Source: Nostoc indistinguendum CM1-VF10
Lineage (GTDB): Bacteria; Cyanobacteriota; Cyanobacteriia; Cyanobacteriales; Nostocaceae
NCBI GenBank assembly: GCA_019359215.1
Contig: JAHHHS010000029.1
Location: 1 to 64,000 of the forward strand
Direction of reading: 5' to 3'
DNA length: 64,000 nucleotides
The notes beneath the pieces were generated by a model. It had not been told where the DNA came from, did not search any database, and was given only the letters and a program-made list of their open reading frames with translations. A program made the position numbers and the translations under genes. Below are positions 1-8,833 of this stretch, in pieces. How positions within the stretch are numbered: the first letter of the stretch is position 1; each line of letters starts with the position of its first letter.

Positions 1-93
1 AAAAATCGCATTTTTGAATTTATTAACTACTTTAATCAAACAATGGCTAAACCTTTTAGGTGGACATACACAGGTAAAGTTCTGGCTATTTAA
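1..93 (+). mobile_element. 3' end of an IS630-family transposase gene
   Basis: Frame 1 is open from the window edge to a TAA at 91-93 and encodes a 30-residue tail containing WTYTGK, preceded by INYFNQTMAKPF. This matches the usual C-terminus of IS630-family (DDE) transposases. The gene continues off the window to the left. The element probably ends about 25 bases later, near the TA at 119-120; IS630 elements insert at TA, but the other end is not visible. The stop codon overlaps the first ATG of the downstream CheA frame (TAATG), so the insertion sits directly against that gene. Confidence 0.7.
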
Positions 94-3000
94 TGGCCAT
101 TTTATTTACGCCGTGTTGTACTAGTCTTATCACCACACATGACGAAGTACATCCAGTCAGTAGTAATCTTGATCCTAATGGACCAGAGGTAGGAATAGCT
201 GAGTTAAATACCCTTGCCGATTTATTTGAAGGTGATACTCCCGAACTAGATGAAAGCTGGCATCAAGAAGAAACCTTAGATACTGTTGCCACCGAGAACT
301 TTGGGATTGATTTCAGTAGCACTGATGCTGAAGATGCTCATAGCGATTTATCCGATTTTCTATCTTTTGATGAAGACACAAGCAATGAGCAACATCTAAC
401 AAATACAGCCATGACAGAAGATTTATCCCTGTTATTTGGCGACAATTTCTTAGAAAAAGAGAATTCAGAACCGCAAAATCAACAAACATCTGCGACGACT
501 TTAGAGTTGAGCGATTTTAGCGTACTTGATATAAATTTAGACTCTTCTGCTGCCGAAAATTTACCAGAATTTATTGATATTCCTAGTAATATAAGCCAGC
601 CTCCTGGGGAAACTGCCCAAAATAGTGTCAACAAAAACAATGTAGTTGAAGATTTATTGACACTGGAACTAGATGATGATGTCGAAGAACTATTACCTAC
701 AGGCGAAATAACTCAACCAGAAACTGAAGCGTTCGCCAGAGTGGAGCTATCTACTAACCAACAAAATAGTTTTGATAACTTATTCTTAGAAACTAGAAAT
801 GCAAATTGGGTAGAAGAAATTACCCCTAGTGACTACATAGAATTACCCCAGCAAACAAGCTTGTCTTTGGATAGCCTGTTTGCTGAAATGGAAGAACAGA
901 CACTACTGCCTACAAGTGAACCAGAACTTGGTGATTTATTTGGTACATTTCCAGCAACAACACCTGAGTTTTCTGATTCAGAAAATGATCTGAGCAACTT
1001 CTGGAACCAGGAAGCCACAGAGGAACAGGACGAATTCGATTCCTTAATTGAGCAAAATGTGGAAAAAGCGTTAGAGGAAAGTTTGTTTGCTGCGGCTGAT
1101 GACATTTTTGCCAATAGTCAGCAGCCAATACCTTCTCCTGTAACCAGTTTTGACATAGAAGATGATTTTGATATCAATTTTCAGCAGCAAGAGCAGCTAG
1201 GTTTAATATTCTCATCAGATTCGGGAGATGATTTATTTGATGAGTTAGATACGAACTCAACTATTTCACCTGAAATCAGCGATCGCATACAGCCCCCCGC
1301 GCCTGAAACGTCTTTGTTCGCGCAGCATCTAGGGGAAGAAATTCTCAAGCGATCGCAACAACCAGAAGCTTTAGATTTTATTCCAGAATTTACTAATCAG
1401 CCCCCAGAGATATCTGCTGTTGATCTGGAACTTGATTTGCTCGGCTCTTTTGATGAAAATCCGCAACTGCTGTTTGAAGATGTCGCTACAGACTCCACCT
1501 ATATTCAGATGGAAACCACAGATAATACTGTGGATGAACTATCAGCTACAGAAAATTATCTAGATATCAGTTCTGAGGAAACTCCAGATTCAGCATTGCC
1601 TCAAGCACAGCCAGATGATTTGTTTGGCTCTTTCAATGAAAATCCGCAACTGCTGTTTGAGATCACTACAGACTCCACTTATATTCAGATGGAAACCACA
1701 GATAATACTGTGGATGAACTATCAGCTACAGAAAATTATCTAGATATCAGTTCTGAGGAAACTCCAGATTCAGCATCGCCTCAAGCGCAGCCAAATGATT
1801 TGTTTGGCTCTTTCAATGAAAATCCGCAACTGCTGTTTGAGATCACTACAGACTCCACTTATATTCAGATGGAAACCACAGATAATACTGTGGATGAACT
1901 ATCAGCTACAGAAAATTATCTAGATATCAGTTCTGAGGAAACTCCAGATTCAGTCCAGACAAGCACAGAAGTTTTAGATATTGAACCGGACAATAACTTA
2001 GACACTGCCTTTGATTTCCCAGAAAAGACAGATGTTCAAGGTACAGAGCTTGGTTTGGCAGATGATTTATTGTTTAGAGAAACTGCTCTATTAGAATCAG
2101 AAAACCAGAAACTATTATTAAGAGAAAGCGCAACAACAATTGATTTGCAAGATGTCAATGAGTTCACACAAACGGTTATTCAGGAAGGTGTAGAAACCGA
2201 ATTGTGGGATCTAGCAGAGACAGAGACATCCGAACCTGTACTAGTGTCAGAGAGCGAAAACGCTATTGTTACCTCAACTGAAGAATTGGTAACGAGAGAA
2301 ACCGTTGGAGTAGTTGCTCCAGAAGATGACTTTGCAGACTTGGAAGCATTACTAGGAGAGGAAGTAGCACTTAGCCCCAAAGCTACCTCAATACCAGAAG
2401 TAGATTTTGCTGCCCTGGAGGAATTGCTAGGTACAGATAACGAAAGCGATGGGCTACGCCAACACCAGCCCTTCAACACTCAACCAGTCTTAGCGACAAA
2501 TACCGTTCCATCACCAGCTATAGATGAATTTGGGGACTTAGAGAAGTTGCTGGCAGAAGCGGATCAAACAATATCCCATTCACCAGTAGCAAAATCGAAC
2601 ACCAGCAAAGCTCCTCGTTCCTCTACTCGTAGAGCTGCGAGATTTGAAGAAACGATGAAGGTTCCAGTTAAGCAACTGGATGATATGAGTAATTTAGTTG
2701 GGGAGTTGGTGGTAAATCGCAATACCTTAGAGCAGGATCATGAACGGCTGCGGCAGTCGTTAGATAACTTGCTGATTCAGGTACAACAACTCTCCGATGT
2801 AGGCGCAAGAATGCAGGAGTTGTACGAGCGATCGCTCCTAGAAGCCTCCCTATTAGCTGGACGCAAAAAGAAAGACTCCGGCTTCCAAGCGCCTGATTCC
2901 AATGCAGATAGGGGTTTTAGCGAGTTAGAAATGGATCGTTTTACTCCCTTCCATACACTCTCACAGCAGATGATTGAACGCATTGTGCGAGTGCGTGAGT

Positions 3001-4574
3001 CGGCAAGTGACATTGATTTTGTTACCGAAGAAACCGAGCGAGTAGCAAGGCAGTTCCGCCAAGTAACCACCCAGCTACAAGAGGGATTAACAAGAGCACG
3101 AATGGTGCCTTTTGCTCAAACTATTGATCGCTGGCGGCGAGGAGTGCGCGACAACGCCATCAAGTGCGGCAAACAAGTGGAGTTGGTGATCGAAGGTGGC
3201 GATACCTTAATTGACAAGATGATTTTAGATCATCTGACCGATCCGTTAGCTCATATGCTAAATAATGCGATCGCTCACGGTATTGAAACGCCAGAAGAAC
3301 GACAAGCTGCTGGTAAACCACCTGTAGGAATCATTACTATCCGTGCCTTCCACCAAGGCAACCAAACGATCATTTCTGTAGGCGATGATGGCGCAGGCAT
3401 CGACTCAGCAAAGGTTAAGGCTAAGGCGGTGAAGATTGGCATGATTACAGAAGCGCAGGCAAAAGCCATGTCTCGCCTGGAAGTTTACGATCTGCTGTTC
3501 CAGTCTGGTTTTACAATCAAAGACCAAGCAGATGAAATTTCTGGTCGTGGTGTGGGTATGGACGTAGTACGCTCCGAGATTAGCGAAATTCGGGGGACAG
3601 TAAACACCGATTCTGCGATCGGCAAGGGAACCACCTTCACCATCCGTCTACCACTGACTCTGAGTATTTGTAAAGCTCTCTGCTGCGTCTCTGATCGAGC
3701 TAGGATTGCTTTCCCGATGGACGGTGTAGAAGATACGCTGGATATACCACTCAAAAATATTCAGCACGATGCCAATGGGGAATCATTTATTTCCTGGCGC
3801 GATACAGTGTTGCCATTCCGACCTCTGAAGGAACTTTTAACCTTCAATCGCCAAATCAGTCGCGGTAATGTCTATGGCGGCACTAGAGATGATGATATGG
3901 TTTCTGTTGTCGTGGTGCGATCGGCAAATACTTTGATTGCTCTACAGATTGACCTAGTGTTGAGCGAACAAGAAATTGTAATTAAGCAATTTGAAGGGCC
4001 AGCGCCTAAACCCATTGGTGTAGCTGGTGCTACAGTCCTGGGGGATGGTCGGATTATGCCTATTGCTGACGTACTAGAAATAATTGACATTTTCCAAGGA
4101 CGGATTTCTACGCGAACTGGTGGCAATTCTTGGCAACAGAAAGGGATTCCTGTAGACACCTCTCCTACGAAGATTGACCCGACAGTGCTGATCGTCGATG
4201 ACTCGATTACAGTTCGAGAGTTGCTTTCTCTAACGTTTAATAAGGCAGGTTATCGTGTAGAACAGGCGCGTGACGGACAGGAAGCTTGGGATAAACTGCG
4301 CTCCGGTCTGCCTTGCGATATCGTATTTTGCGACATCGAAATGCCTCGTTGCGATGGTCTGGAATTACTCTCTCGCATTCAGAAAGACTCTAACCTCAAC
4401 CACTTACCCATAGCGATGCTTACCTCACGGGGTGCAGACAAGCACAGACAAATAGCAGCTCAACTCGGTGCTAGTGGTTACTTCACTAAGCCCTATCTCG
4501 AAGAAGCTCTCCTCGAACCTGCGGCGCGGATGTTAAAAGGGGAAAAACTTGTTAGCAGTACGAGTAATGTTTAG
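93..4574 (+). CDS. CheA-type hybrid histidine kinase, 5'-truncated by IS630
   Basis: The product is a chemotaxis-type sensor kinase fused to a response regulator, of the kind that controls phototaxis, pili or hormogonium motility in cyanobacteria. Residues 1 to about 820 are a long acidic low-complexity linker. A CheA dimerisation/linker region follows (about 848-1010, ending in RARMVPF), then a HATPase domain (N box HMLNNAIAHG near 1052, GDDGAGI near 1097, GRGVGMDVV near 1150), a CheW-like domain (about 1183-1340) and a receiver domain (IVDDS near 1366, phospho-acceptor Asp near 1414, Lys near 1464). No Hpt/P1 domain with an HxxKG phospho-histidine is present. An in-frame stop at 75-77 and the IS630 transposase end immediately upstream indicate that the native N-terminus was cut off; roughly the first nine residues appear IS-derived. 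Without P1 the protein could not pass phosphate in the normal way. Confidence 0.85.
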   Translation: MAILFTPCCTSLITTHDEVHPVSSNLDPNGPEVGIAELNTLADLFEGDTPELDESWHQEETLDTVATENFGIDFSSTDAEDAHSDLSDFLSFDEDTSNEQHLTNTAMTEDLSLLFGDNFLEKENSEPQNQQTSATTLELSDFSVLDINLDSSAAENLPEFIDIPSNISQPPGETAQNSVNKNNVVEDLLTLELDDDVEELLPTGEITQPETEAFARVELSTNQQNSFDNLFLETRNANWVEEITPSDYIELPQQTSLSLDSLFAEMEEQTLLPTSEPELGDLFGTFPATTPEFSDSENDLSNFWNQEATEEQDEFDSLIEQNVEKALEESLFAAADDIFANSQQPIPSPVTSFDIEDDFDINFQQQEQLGLIFSSDSGDDLFDELDTNSTISPEISDRIQPPAPETSLFAQHLGEEILKRSQQPEALDFIPEFTNQPPEISAVDLELDLLGSFDENPQLLFEDVATDSTYIQMETTDNTVDELSATENYLDISSEETPDSALPQAQPDDLFGSFNENPQLLFEITTDSTYIQMETTDNTVDELSATENYLDISSEETPDSASPQAQPNDLFGSFNENPQLLFEITTDSTYIQMETTDNTVDELSATENYLDISSEETPDSVQTSTEVLDIEPDNNLDTAFDFPEKTDVQGTELGLADDLLFRETALLESENQKLLLRESATTIDLQDVNEFTQTVIQEGVETELWDLAETETSEPVLVSESENAIVTSTEELVTRETVGVVAPEDDFADLEALLGEEVALSPKATSIPEVDFAALEELLGTDNESDGLRQHQPFNTQPVLATNTVPSPAIDEFGDLEKLLAEADQTISHSPVAKSNTSKAPRSSTRRAARFEETMKVPVKQLDDMSNLVGELVVNRNTLEQDHERLRQSLDNLLIQVQQLSDVGARMQELYERSLLEASLLAGRKKKDSGFQAPDSNADRGFSELEMDRFTPFHTLSQQMIERIVRVRESASDIDFVTEETERVARQFRQVTTQLQEGLTRARMVPFAQTIDRWRRGVRDNAIKCGKQVELVIEGGDTLIDKMILDHLTDPLAHMLNNAIAHGIETPEERQAAGKPPVGIITIRAFHQGNQTIISVGDDGAGIDSAKVKAKAVKIGMITEAQAKAMSRLEVYDLLFQSGFTIKDQADEISGRGVGMDVVRSEISEIRGTVNTDSAIGKGTTFTIRLPLTLSICKALCCVSDRARIAFPMDGVEDTLDIPLKNIQHDANGESFISWRDTVLPFRPLKELLTFNRQISRGNVYGGTRDDDMVSVVVVRSANTLIALQIDLVLSEQEIVIKQFEGPAPKPIGVAGATVLGDGRIMPIADVLEIIDIFQGRISTRTGGNSWQQKGIPVDTSPTKIDPTVLIVDDSITVRELLSLTFNKAGYRVEQARDGQEAWDKLRSGLPCDIVFCDIEMPRCDGLELLSRIQKDSNLNHLPIAMLTSRGADKHRQIAAQLGASGYFTKPYLEEALLEPAARMLKGEKLVSSTSNV
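1443..1953 (+). repeat. Three tandem copies of a 180/183-bp coding repeat in the CheA linker
   Basis: The linker contains three direct copies anchored at 1443, 1626 and 1806 (periods 183 and 180 bp). Each encodes about 50-60 residues that include GSFNENPQLLFE and TDNTVDELSATENYLD. Copies 2 and 3 are identical over about 150 bases (1621-1773 against 1801-1953), including third codon positions, so the duplication is recent or kept uniform by gene conversion. Confidence 0.9.
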
Positions 4575-4582
4575 TAAATAAA

Positions 4583-4611
4583 AAACCTTGATAGTAAACC
4601 TATTAAGGTTT
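4583..4611 (+). terminator. Possible weak terminator hairpin after the CheA gene
   Basis: A perfect 7-bp inverted repeat (AAACCTT and AAGGTTT) with a 15-base loop begins 9 bases after the CheA stop codon. It is followed by a short T-rich stretch rather than a true T run, so termination is only a suggestion. Confidence 0.3.
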
Positions 4612-4696
4612 CTTATTTAAACCAGATAAAAATTAAAATGTAACAATCACTATAGCGCTCAGGGTATTAGGGTTGTTAAATTATCTGGCGATCGCT

Positions 4697-4783
4697 CGCG
4701 GCTACATTTCACACAAATTGTTTAAGGGACTTTATGAGCGTGGTTTTCAACTGATTACAAAGCTCAAGAAAAAATTGATATAG
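4697..4783 (+). pseudogene. IS982-type transposase C-terminal remnant
   Basis: An open frame reading GYISHKLFKGLYERGFQ, then LITKLKK, and ending at TAG 4781-4783, resembles the C-terminal segment of IS982-family transposases. Nothing upstream in this frame resembles the rest of the gene, so only a short fragment survives. It lies about 120 bases after the CheA gene, so that gene has insertion-sequence debris on both sides. Confidence 0.5.
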
Positions 4784-5129
4784 ATTTAGCTAAAGTATCC
4801 AAAAAACAAAAATGCAGATATCAACCCATCAATGGCTACTTGCAGATATTAAAAAATATACTTGATTCTGCCAAAAATTACGATATAATTCCTACATGGT
4901 TTTGCAAATTCTGCCCTAAGTTTTTGGATTAGTTCCCAAGATGAAGATGGGCGATATTTCTTATCACTCAGTAAGGCTGTTAATGTCAGGTTAATGCTTA
5001 CATCTGGCTTCAAAACAAGTTTGTACAATCAAAAAATACCTGAGAATATATATCTGCTGGCAGTAACGGAAACTTAAAAGTGGAGAAAATTGGGAACGAG
5101 GTGATTTTGACAGTGGTTCTGTAGTATTT
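4784..5129 (+). other. Gene-poor stretch with two unrecognised short open segments
   Basis: One frame from about 4745 to 4932 reads through KVSKKQKCRYQPINGYLQ and stops. A second, overlapping frame ending near 5076 reads SSQDEDGRYFLSLSKAVNV. Together they look like one degraded gene with a frameshift near 4925. I do not recognise the protein, and neither segment has a convincing start codon. Confidence 0.3.
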
Positions 5130-5159
5130 TTGGTGCAAGTCTGTCTTAGGGTTCATACA

Positions 5160-5897
5160 ATGAAACAGCTCTTCAAACAAGTATTTAGCAGTCAAAAACA
5201 CCTCATCCGGCTAATTCTCCCTTTGGTGACGATTATTTTAGCAGGCTCGCTGTTTGCCACATCTGCTTTTGCCACAGGTGTGAATCAAATACCCAACCTC
5301 ACAGCAGGGAATAACACCTGGGTTTTAGATCAAGGTGAAGTTATCAGCCGTCTGAATGAAGGTAAGATTAACACCGCTTTCGAGGATTTGGCCAAGCAAA
5401 CAGGTAAGGAAGTTAGAATTATTACTGTTCGCCGCCTCGACTACGGAGAAACACCGGAAAGCTTCACCAAAGAACTGTTTGAAAAATGGTTTCCTACAAA
5501 AGAAGCCCAAGCTAATGAAACTTTATTGGTTATTGATACCGTTACCAACGGTACTGCGATTGTTAGTGGTGATCAAGTAAAACCTTTACTCACTGACTCT
5601 ATTGCTGAAAGTGTAGCTACTGAAACAGTCAGTGTGCCGTTACGCAATGGTAACAAATACAATCAGGCATTTATAGATGCAAGCGATCGCCTTGTGGCTG
5701 TCCTCTCTGGCAAACCCGATCCAGGGCCACCCCAAATCGCTGACAATGTGCAGGTAGAAGGCACGTTCAAGAAAGCAGAAGAAACCAACCAAGGTAACGC
5801 TACAGCTTGGGTAGTAGGATTGTTAATTGCCGCCACCGTTATCCCAATGGCGACTTACTATATCTATCAGATAAATCAGCCATCATCTGATGGGTAA
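5160..5897 (+). CDS. psb32: Psb32-like TPM-domain protein (photosystem II repair)
   Basis: Psb32 proteins are thylakoid-membrane TPM-domain proteins that help protect and repair photosystem II in cyanobacteria. From the ATG at 5160 (preferred to the longer frame at 5130 because it opens a clean signal sequence) the protein has 245 residues: a basic N-terminus, a hydrophobic signal ending ATSAFA near residue 38, a TPM domain (about 55-190, with EVRIITVRRLDYGETPE and NETLLVID), and a C-terminal membrane helix (about 213-237). This is the family's usual architecture. It converges on the DUF4346 gene. Confidence 0.85.
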   Translation: MKQLFKQVFSSQKHLIRLILPLVTIILAGSLFATSAFATGVNQIPNLTAGNNTWVLDQGEVISRLNEGKINTAFEDLAKQTGKEVRIITVRRLDYGETPESFTKELFEKWFPTKEAQANETLLVIDTVTNGTAIVSGDQVKPLLTDSIAESVATETVSVPLRNGNKYNQAFIDASDRLVAVLSGKPDPGPPQIADNVQVEGTFKKAEETNQGNATAWVVGLLIAATVIPMATYYIYQINQPSSDG

Positions 5898-5900
5898 TGA

Positions 5901-5950
5901 AAGAGTTAGGAGTTAGGATTTTCTAACTCTTAACTCCTCACTCCTAACTT
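5901..5950. repeat. Inverted short-tandem-repeat hairpin between convergent genes
   Basis: Heptad-type repeats (GAGTTAG/GAGTTAGGA) are followed by their complement (TAACTCTTAACTCC). The sequence could fold into a stem-loop in the gap between psb32 and the convergent DUF4346 gene, where it could act as a shared terminator. Confidence 0.5.
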
Positions 5951-6339
5951 TAATCTTGAACATACTCTTGCTCTTTGACTAAAGCTACCTCAGCCCGAAC
6001 AAATTCTCGACCCAAATAAGCTGCATGATTTAATTGAGTTACAGGAGAAGGCTGAGTTTCCTCAAATATTTTCACGCAAAGTTCTTTCGCCGTCCTTCCA
6101 CTAAAAAGCGTCGTGTGACTTCGTTCTACCTTTCCTCGTGCTGGAATTACCTTTCCTGTTTCAGGATCGACAGCTAAACCGCGATTGTCAATCACATTTG
6201 TGAAATGCTTGGCATAAATTAAACCTGCGTCTCGATCCAAGTAAATAATGAAATATCCACCGGGGTCAAGGTCAATATGACGCTGGGAAAGTTTATCATC
6301 AATTGCAGCTAAATCTTCAACTACTAAATCCATAAGCAT
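5950..6339 (-). CDS. DUF4346 domain protein
   Basis: This 129-residue soluble protein matches what I know of the cyanobacterial DUF4346 family: an N-terminal DPGGYFIIYLDRDAGLIYAKH segment, a middle RGKVERSHTTLFSGRTAKEL segment and a C-terminal LNHAAYLGREFVRAEVAL followed by YVQD. Its length is normal for the stand-alone form. The family has no established function, and nothing nearby suggests a pathway. The start could be residue 1 or the Met at residue 3. Confidence 0.75.
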   Translation of the reverse strand: MLMDLVVEDLAAIDDKLSQRHIDLDPGGYFIIYLDRDAGLIYAKHFTNVIDNRGLAVDPETGKVIPARGKVERSHTTLFSGRTAKELCVKIFEETQPSPVTQLNHAAYLGREFVRAEVALVKEQEYVQD

Positions 6340-6422
6340 TATAAAAAGAAATTTTCTTTCTTGAGGGTTTTTACACTATATATCCAGTGTAATTCGTCGT
6401 TCATCCTCTGCCTTGGCATTTT

Positions 6423-7604
6423 TCAAGAATCTCGGTTACTAAATGGCAAGTCTGCATTAATTGCCTCAATTTCCTGCTGTTCGAGTTGATTCACTTCTTT
6501 AATATAGGGACGTAAAATTTGCCTTAAACGATTATTGTAAAAGCGGTGCAAACTGTGATTGGGCACAGCAGGGAACCCGCGCCGTTTTTTGTGGCGTCCA
6601 CCCGCGCCAGGGTCAAAAATTTGGATATTGTTAGCGATCGCCCACTCAATCGGCGCATAATAGCAAGCATCAAAATGTAAGCAATCTATTTCTTGAAAAC
6701 TTCCCCAATAGCGTCCATAGAGTTTGTCACCTTTAAACAAACAAAATGACATTCCTAAAGGATGAGAGTTATGTTGCTCGCTATATGCAGCAAAAAACAA
6801 AACTCGATGGCGATAATCGGTGTATAGCTGCTCAAAAAACCGCCGAGTGAGATACTTGCTACCCCACCAGCCAAACTTATCACAGGTGTCAGCATAGAAC
6901 TGGTGCATCAAAGGAAATGAAGAGTAGGGAATTTCATCACCACTTAGCGGTTGCAATCGTAAACCTGCTTTTTCCACAGCTTTGCGTTCCCGCTTGATAT
7001 TGCGACGCTGATTGGCGTTAAACACTTTCAAGTAGTCATCAAAAGTTTTAAAACCAGCATTTTCCCAGATGTAGCTGTGGTGCAGCCAAGTTGTAAAGCC
7101 ATGCCGTTCCAGCATCGGACGCCATTGGGGATCGACATAGAGAAAATGACACCCAGAAATTCGATTTTTGGAGCAAAAGGTATCAATTTCATGCACCATC
7201 ATCGCTGTGATTTCATCCTCATCTTCTCCTGGGGCAATTAAGAAGCGATAACCTTCAGCTGGGGTAAATGGTGACATTCCCAGCAATTTTGGGTAATAGT
7301 GGACTCCGATGCGATCGGCTAACTCTGCCCATTGGTGATCGAAAACAAATTCACCAGAACTATGTCCTTTGAGATAAAGCGGCGCAGCGGCAATCAGCGT
7401 TCTATCTCGCCACAATGTCAAGTGATTTGGCAACCAACCAGTTTTAGCCGTAGCACTCTGGGAGGTTTCGATATTGTTCAGCCATTCCCATTCTAAAAAT
7501 GGCGTTTTGAGTGGTATTGCCAAAGCATTCCAGGCATTTTGGGGTACTTCAGCAATTTTGTTCGTCCAAACGACAGAATAGCGAGGCTTAAGTTGTTCCA
7601 CCAT
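6423..7604 (-). CDS. GNAT/FemAB-like peptidogalycan-type N-acyltransferase (DUF482/COG3146)
   Basis: A 393-residue protein of the DUF482 (COG3146) family, built from GNAT-like folds related to FemAB aminoacyltransferases; the substrate is unknown. Typical segments are TPFLEWEWLNNIE near the start, FNANQRRNIKRERKA, GWWGSKYLTRRFF, LYGRYWGSF, LHFDACYYAPIEWAI and FDPGAGGRHKKRRGF. The frame stays open another 57 codons upstream (to 7775), but that stretch is pure heptad repeat (Ser/Pro/Ala-rich), so the ATG at 7604 (MVEQLKPRYS) is the likely start. Confidence 0.75.
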   Translation of the reverse strand: MVEQLKPRYSVVWTNKIAEVPQNAWNALAIPLKTPFLEWEWLNNIETSQSATAKTGWLPNHLTLWRDRTLIAAAPLYLKGHSSGEFVFDHQWAELADRIGVHYYPKLLGMSPFTPAEGYRFLIAPGEDEDEITAMMVHEIDTFCSKNRISGCHFLYVDPQWRPMLERHGFTTWLHHSYIWENAGFKTFDDYLKVFNANQRRNIKRERKAVEKAGLRLQPLSGDEIPYSSFPLMHQFYADTCDKFGWWGSKYLTRRFFEQLYTDYRHRVLFFAAYSEQHNSHPLGMSFCLFKGDKLYGRYWGSFQEIDCLHFDACYYAPIEWAIANNIQIFDPGAGGRHKKRRGFPAVPNHSLHRFYNNRLRQILRPYIKEVNQLEQQEIEAINADLPFSNRDS

Positions 7605-7619
7605 TGTCTGGGTTTTTTT

Positions 7620-7705
7620 AGGGGAGTAGGGAGTGAGGGGAAGAGGAGCAGGGGAGGCAGGGGAAGCAGGGGAGGCAAGGGAGCAGGGAGTAGGGAGCAA
7701 GGAGA
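7620..7705. repeat. G-rich heptad short tandem repeats (STRR)
   Basis: Degenerate copies of GGGGAGGCA/GGGAGCA lie directly upstream of the DUF482 gene. This is the STRR class typical of heterocystous cyanobacteria. They keep a frame open and so inflate the apparent N-terminus of the neighbouring gene. Confidence 0.8.
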
Positions 7706-7794
7706 AAAATTTTCCCCTCTGTTCCCAGCCCCCCGCCTCTCTGCCTCTTTTCAATGCCCAATTCCCAATCCTCAATAACTTTACTTAGGGTAAT

Positions 7795-8535
7795 CTAATC
7801 TGCTGGTCGTTGCAGGCGATAGTGCAAAAACACTTCTTGCTCAACTGCATTAACTTCTAGAAGTTGCAGCTTGGGAGCTAAATCGGGTAAAAACCCTTTC
7901 CCTTCTACGGGTGTGGGTGCGGTATTACCACCTAAAATCAGTGGACAGACAGTTAGCCATAATTCATCAATTAAATCTAATTCCAACAAGGAAGCGACTA
8001 ATTCACCTCCACCTAAGATCACCAAGCGTGTTATATGTAGAGTGGCTAGATGGTTTAAAGCTGCGGGAATGTCAATTTCTCGCCTTGGTGTTTCAAAAAC
8101 CAAAATCTGCTCAAATTCTGGAGGGCACTCCTGTGCTTCGGTTCCCACAGTTGACGTAAGCGTCTGTAAGCGTCCGTTCCATGAAAGCGCTCCCGCTGTT
8201 GTCGTGAGTAGCCAGCGTCTAACTGGTTGCTTGAAAAAGTTAATTTCCGGATTGAGGTTTGCAGAGTGTGTAGTCACTATATGAACTGGCTGCCGAGGCT
8301 TCCCTGCTTGTGCCCGAAGTTCCATTAGGATTGGATCTGATACAGTAAGTGTTGTTCCATAGGCCCGGAGAGTACCAGCACCGAATAAAACCGCATCAGA
8401 GGCCGCAATTTGCTTTTCTAAGTGTGCTTTATCAACCCCTGAGCCAAACCGAGCAGGCGATCGCCTAAAATCTGCTATTTTTCCATCTGCACTCATTGCT
8501 AAAACAACTGTAGTATGAGGACGATGTTGCAACAT
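7795..8535 (-). CDS. RibD C-terminal-type reductase
   Basis: A 246-residue stand-alone RibD_C/dihydrofolate-reductase-fold protein. The family includes the NADPH-dependent reductase that converts diaminohydroxyphosphoribosylaminopyrimidine-derived uracil in riboflavin synthesis. Visible features are VVLAMSADGKIAD at the N-terminus, DAVLFGAGTLRAYG, the glycine-rich LVILGGGELVASLLELDLID and LTVCPLILGG. No deaminase domain is attached. ribF lies about 38 kb away and is not linked, so a riboflavin role is plausible but not shown by context. Confidence 0.75.
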   Translation of the reverse strand: MLQHRPHTTVVLAMSADGKIADFRRSPARFGSGVDKAHLEKQIAASDAVLFGAGTLRAYGTTLTVSDPILMELRAQAGKPRQPVHIVTTHSANLNPEINFFKQPVRRWLLTTTAGALSWNGRLQTLTSTVGTEAQECPPEFEQILVFETPRREIDIPAALNHLATLHITRLVILGGGELVASLLELDLIDELWLTVCPLILGGNTAPTPVEGKGFLPDLAPKLQLLEVNAVEQEVFLHYRLQRPAD

Positions 8536-8833
8536 TAAATTGATTGATTTGATAGGTTGAATATTTTATTTGCTAGTGTGTAGATTTTCAAAAAAATCCA
8601 TGCCTGCAAGCTACTATTTTACAATTCCACTTTTGTATTTATATGCAACACAAATTGTTTCCACATCAAGCATATATGAATTTTGGTATCCCACGTTTCT
8701 TTTTGAATTATAGCAATTTGTTATTTTTAAACATTGAAAATAAAATTTTGGTAATTTAATAAAATGTCTCATCTAGCTCGTCTAATTACATATCTTTGCT
8801 GTTGTGGTTTGCAGATGCAAAGTGAGACACTCG

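Noticed and set aside
7605..7775. N-terminal extension of the DUF482 gene
   Set aside because: The 57 extra codons are STRR sequence (Ser/Pro/Ala repeats) and the internal ATG fits the family start.
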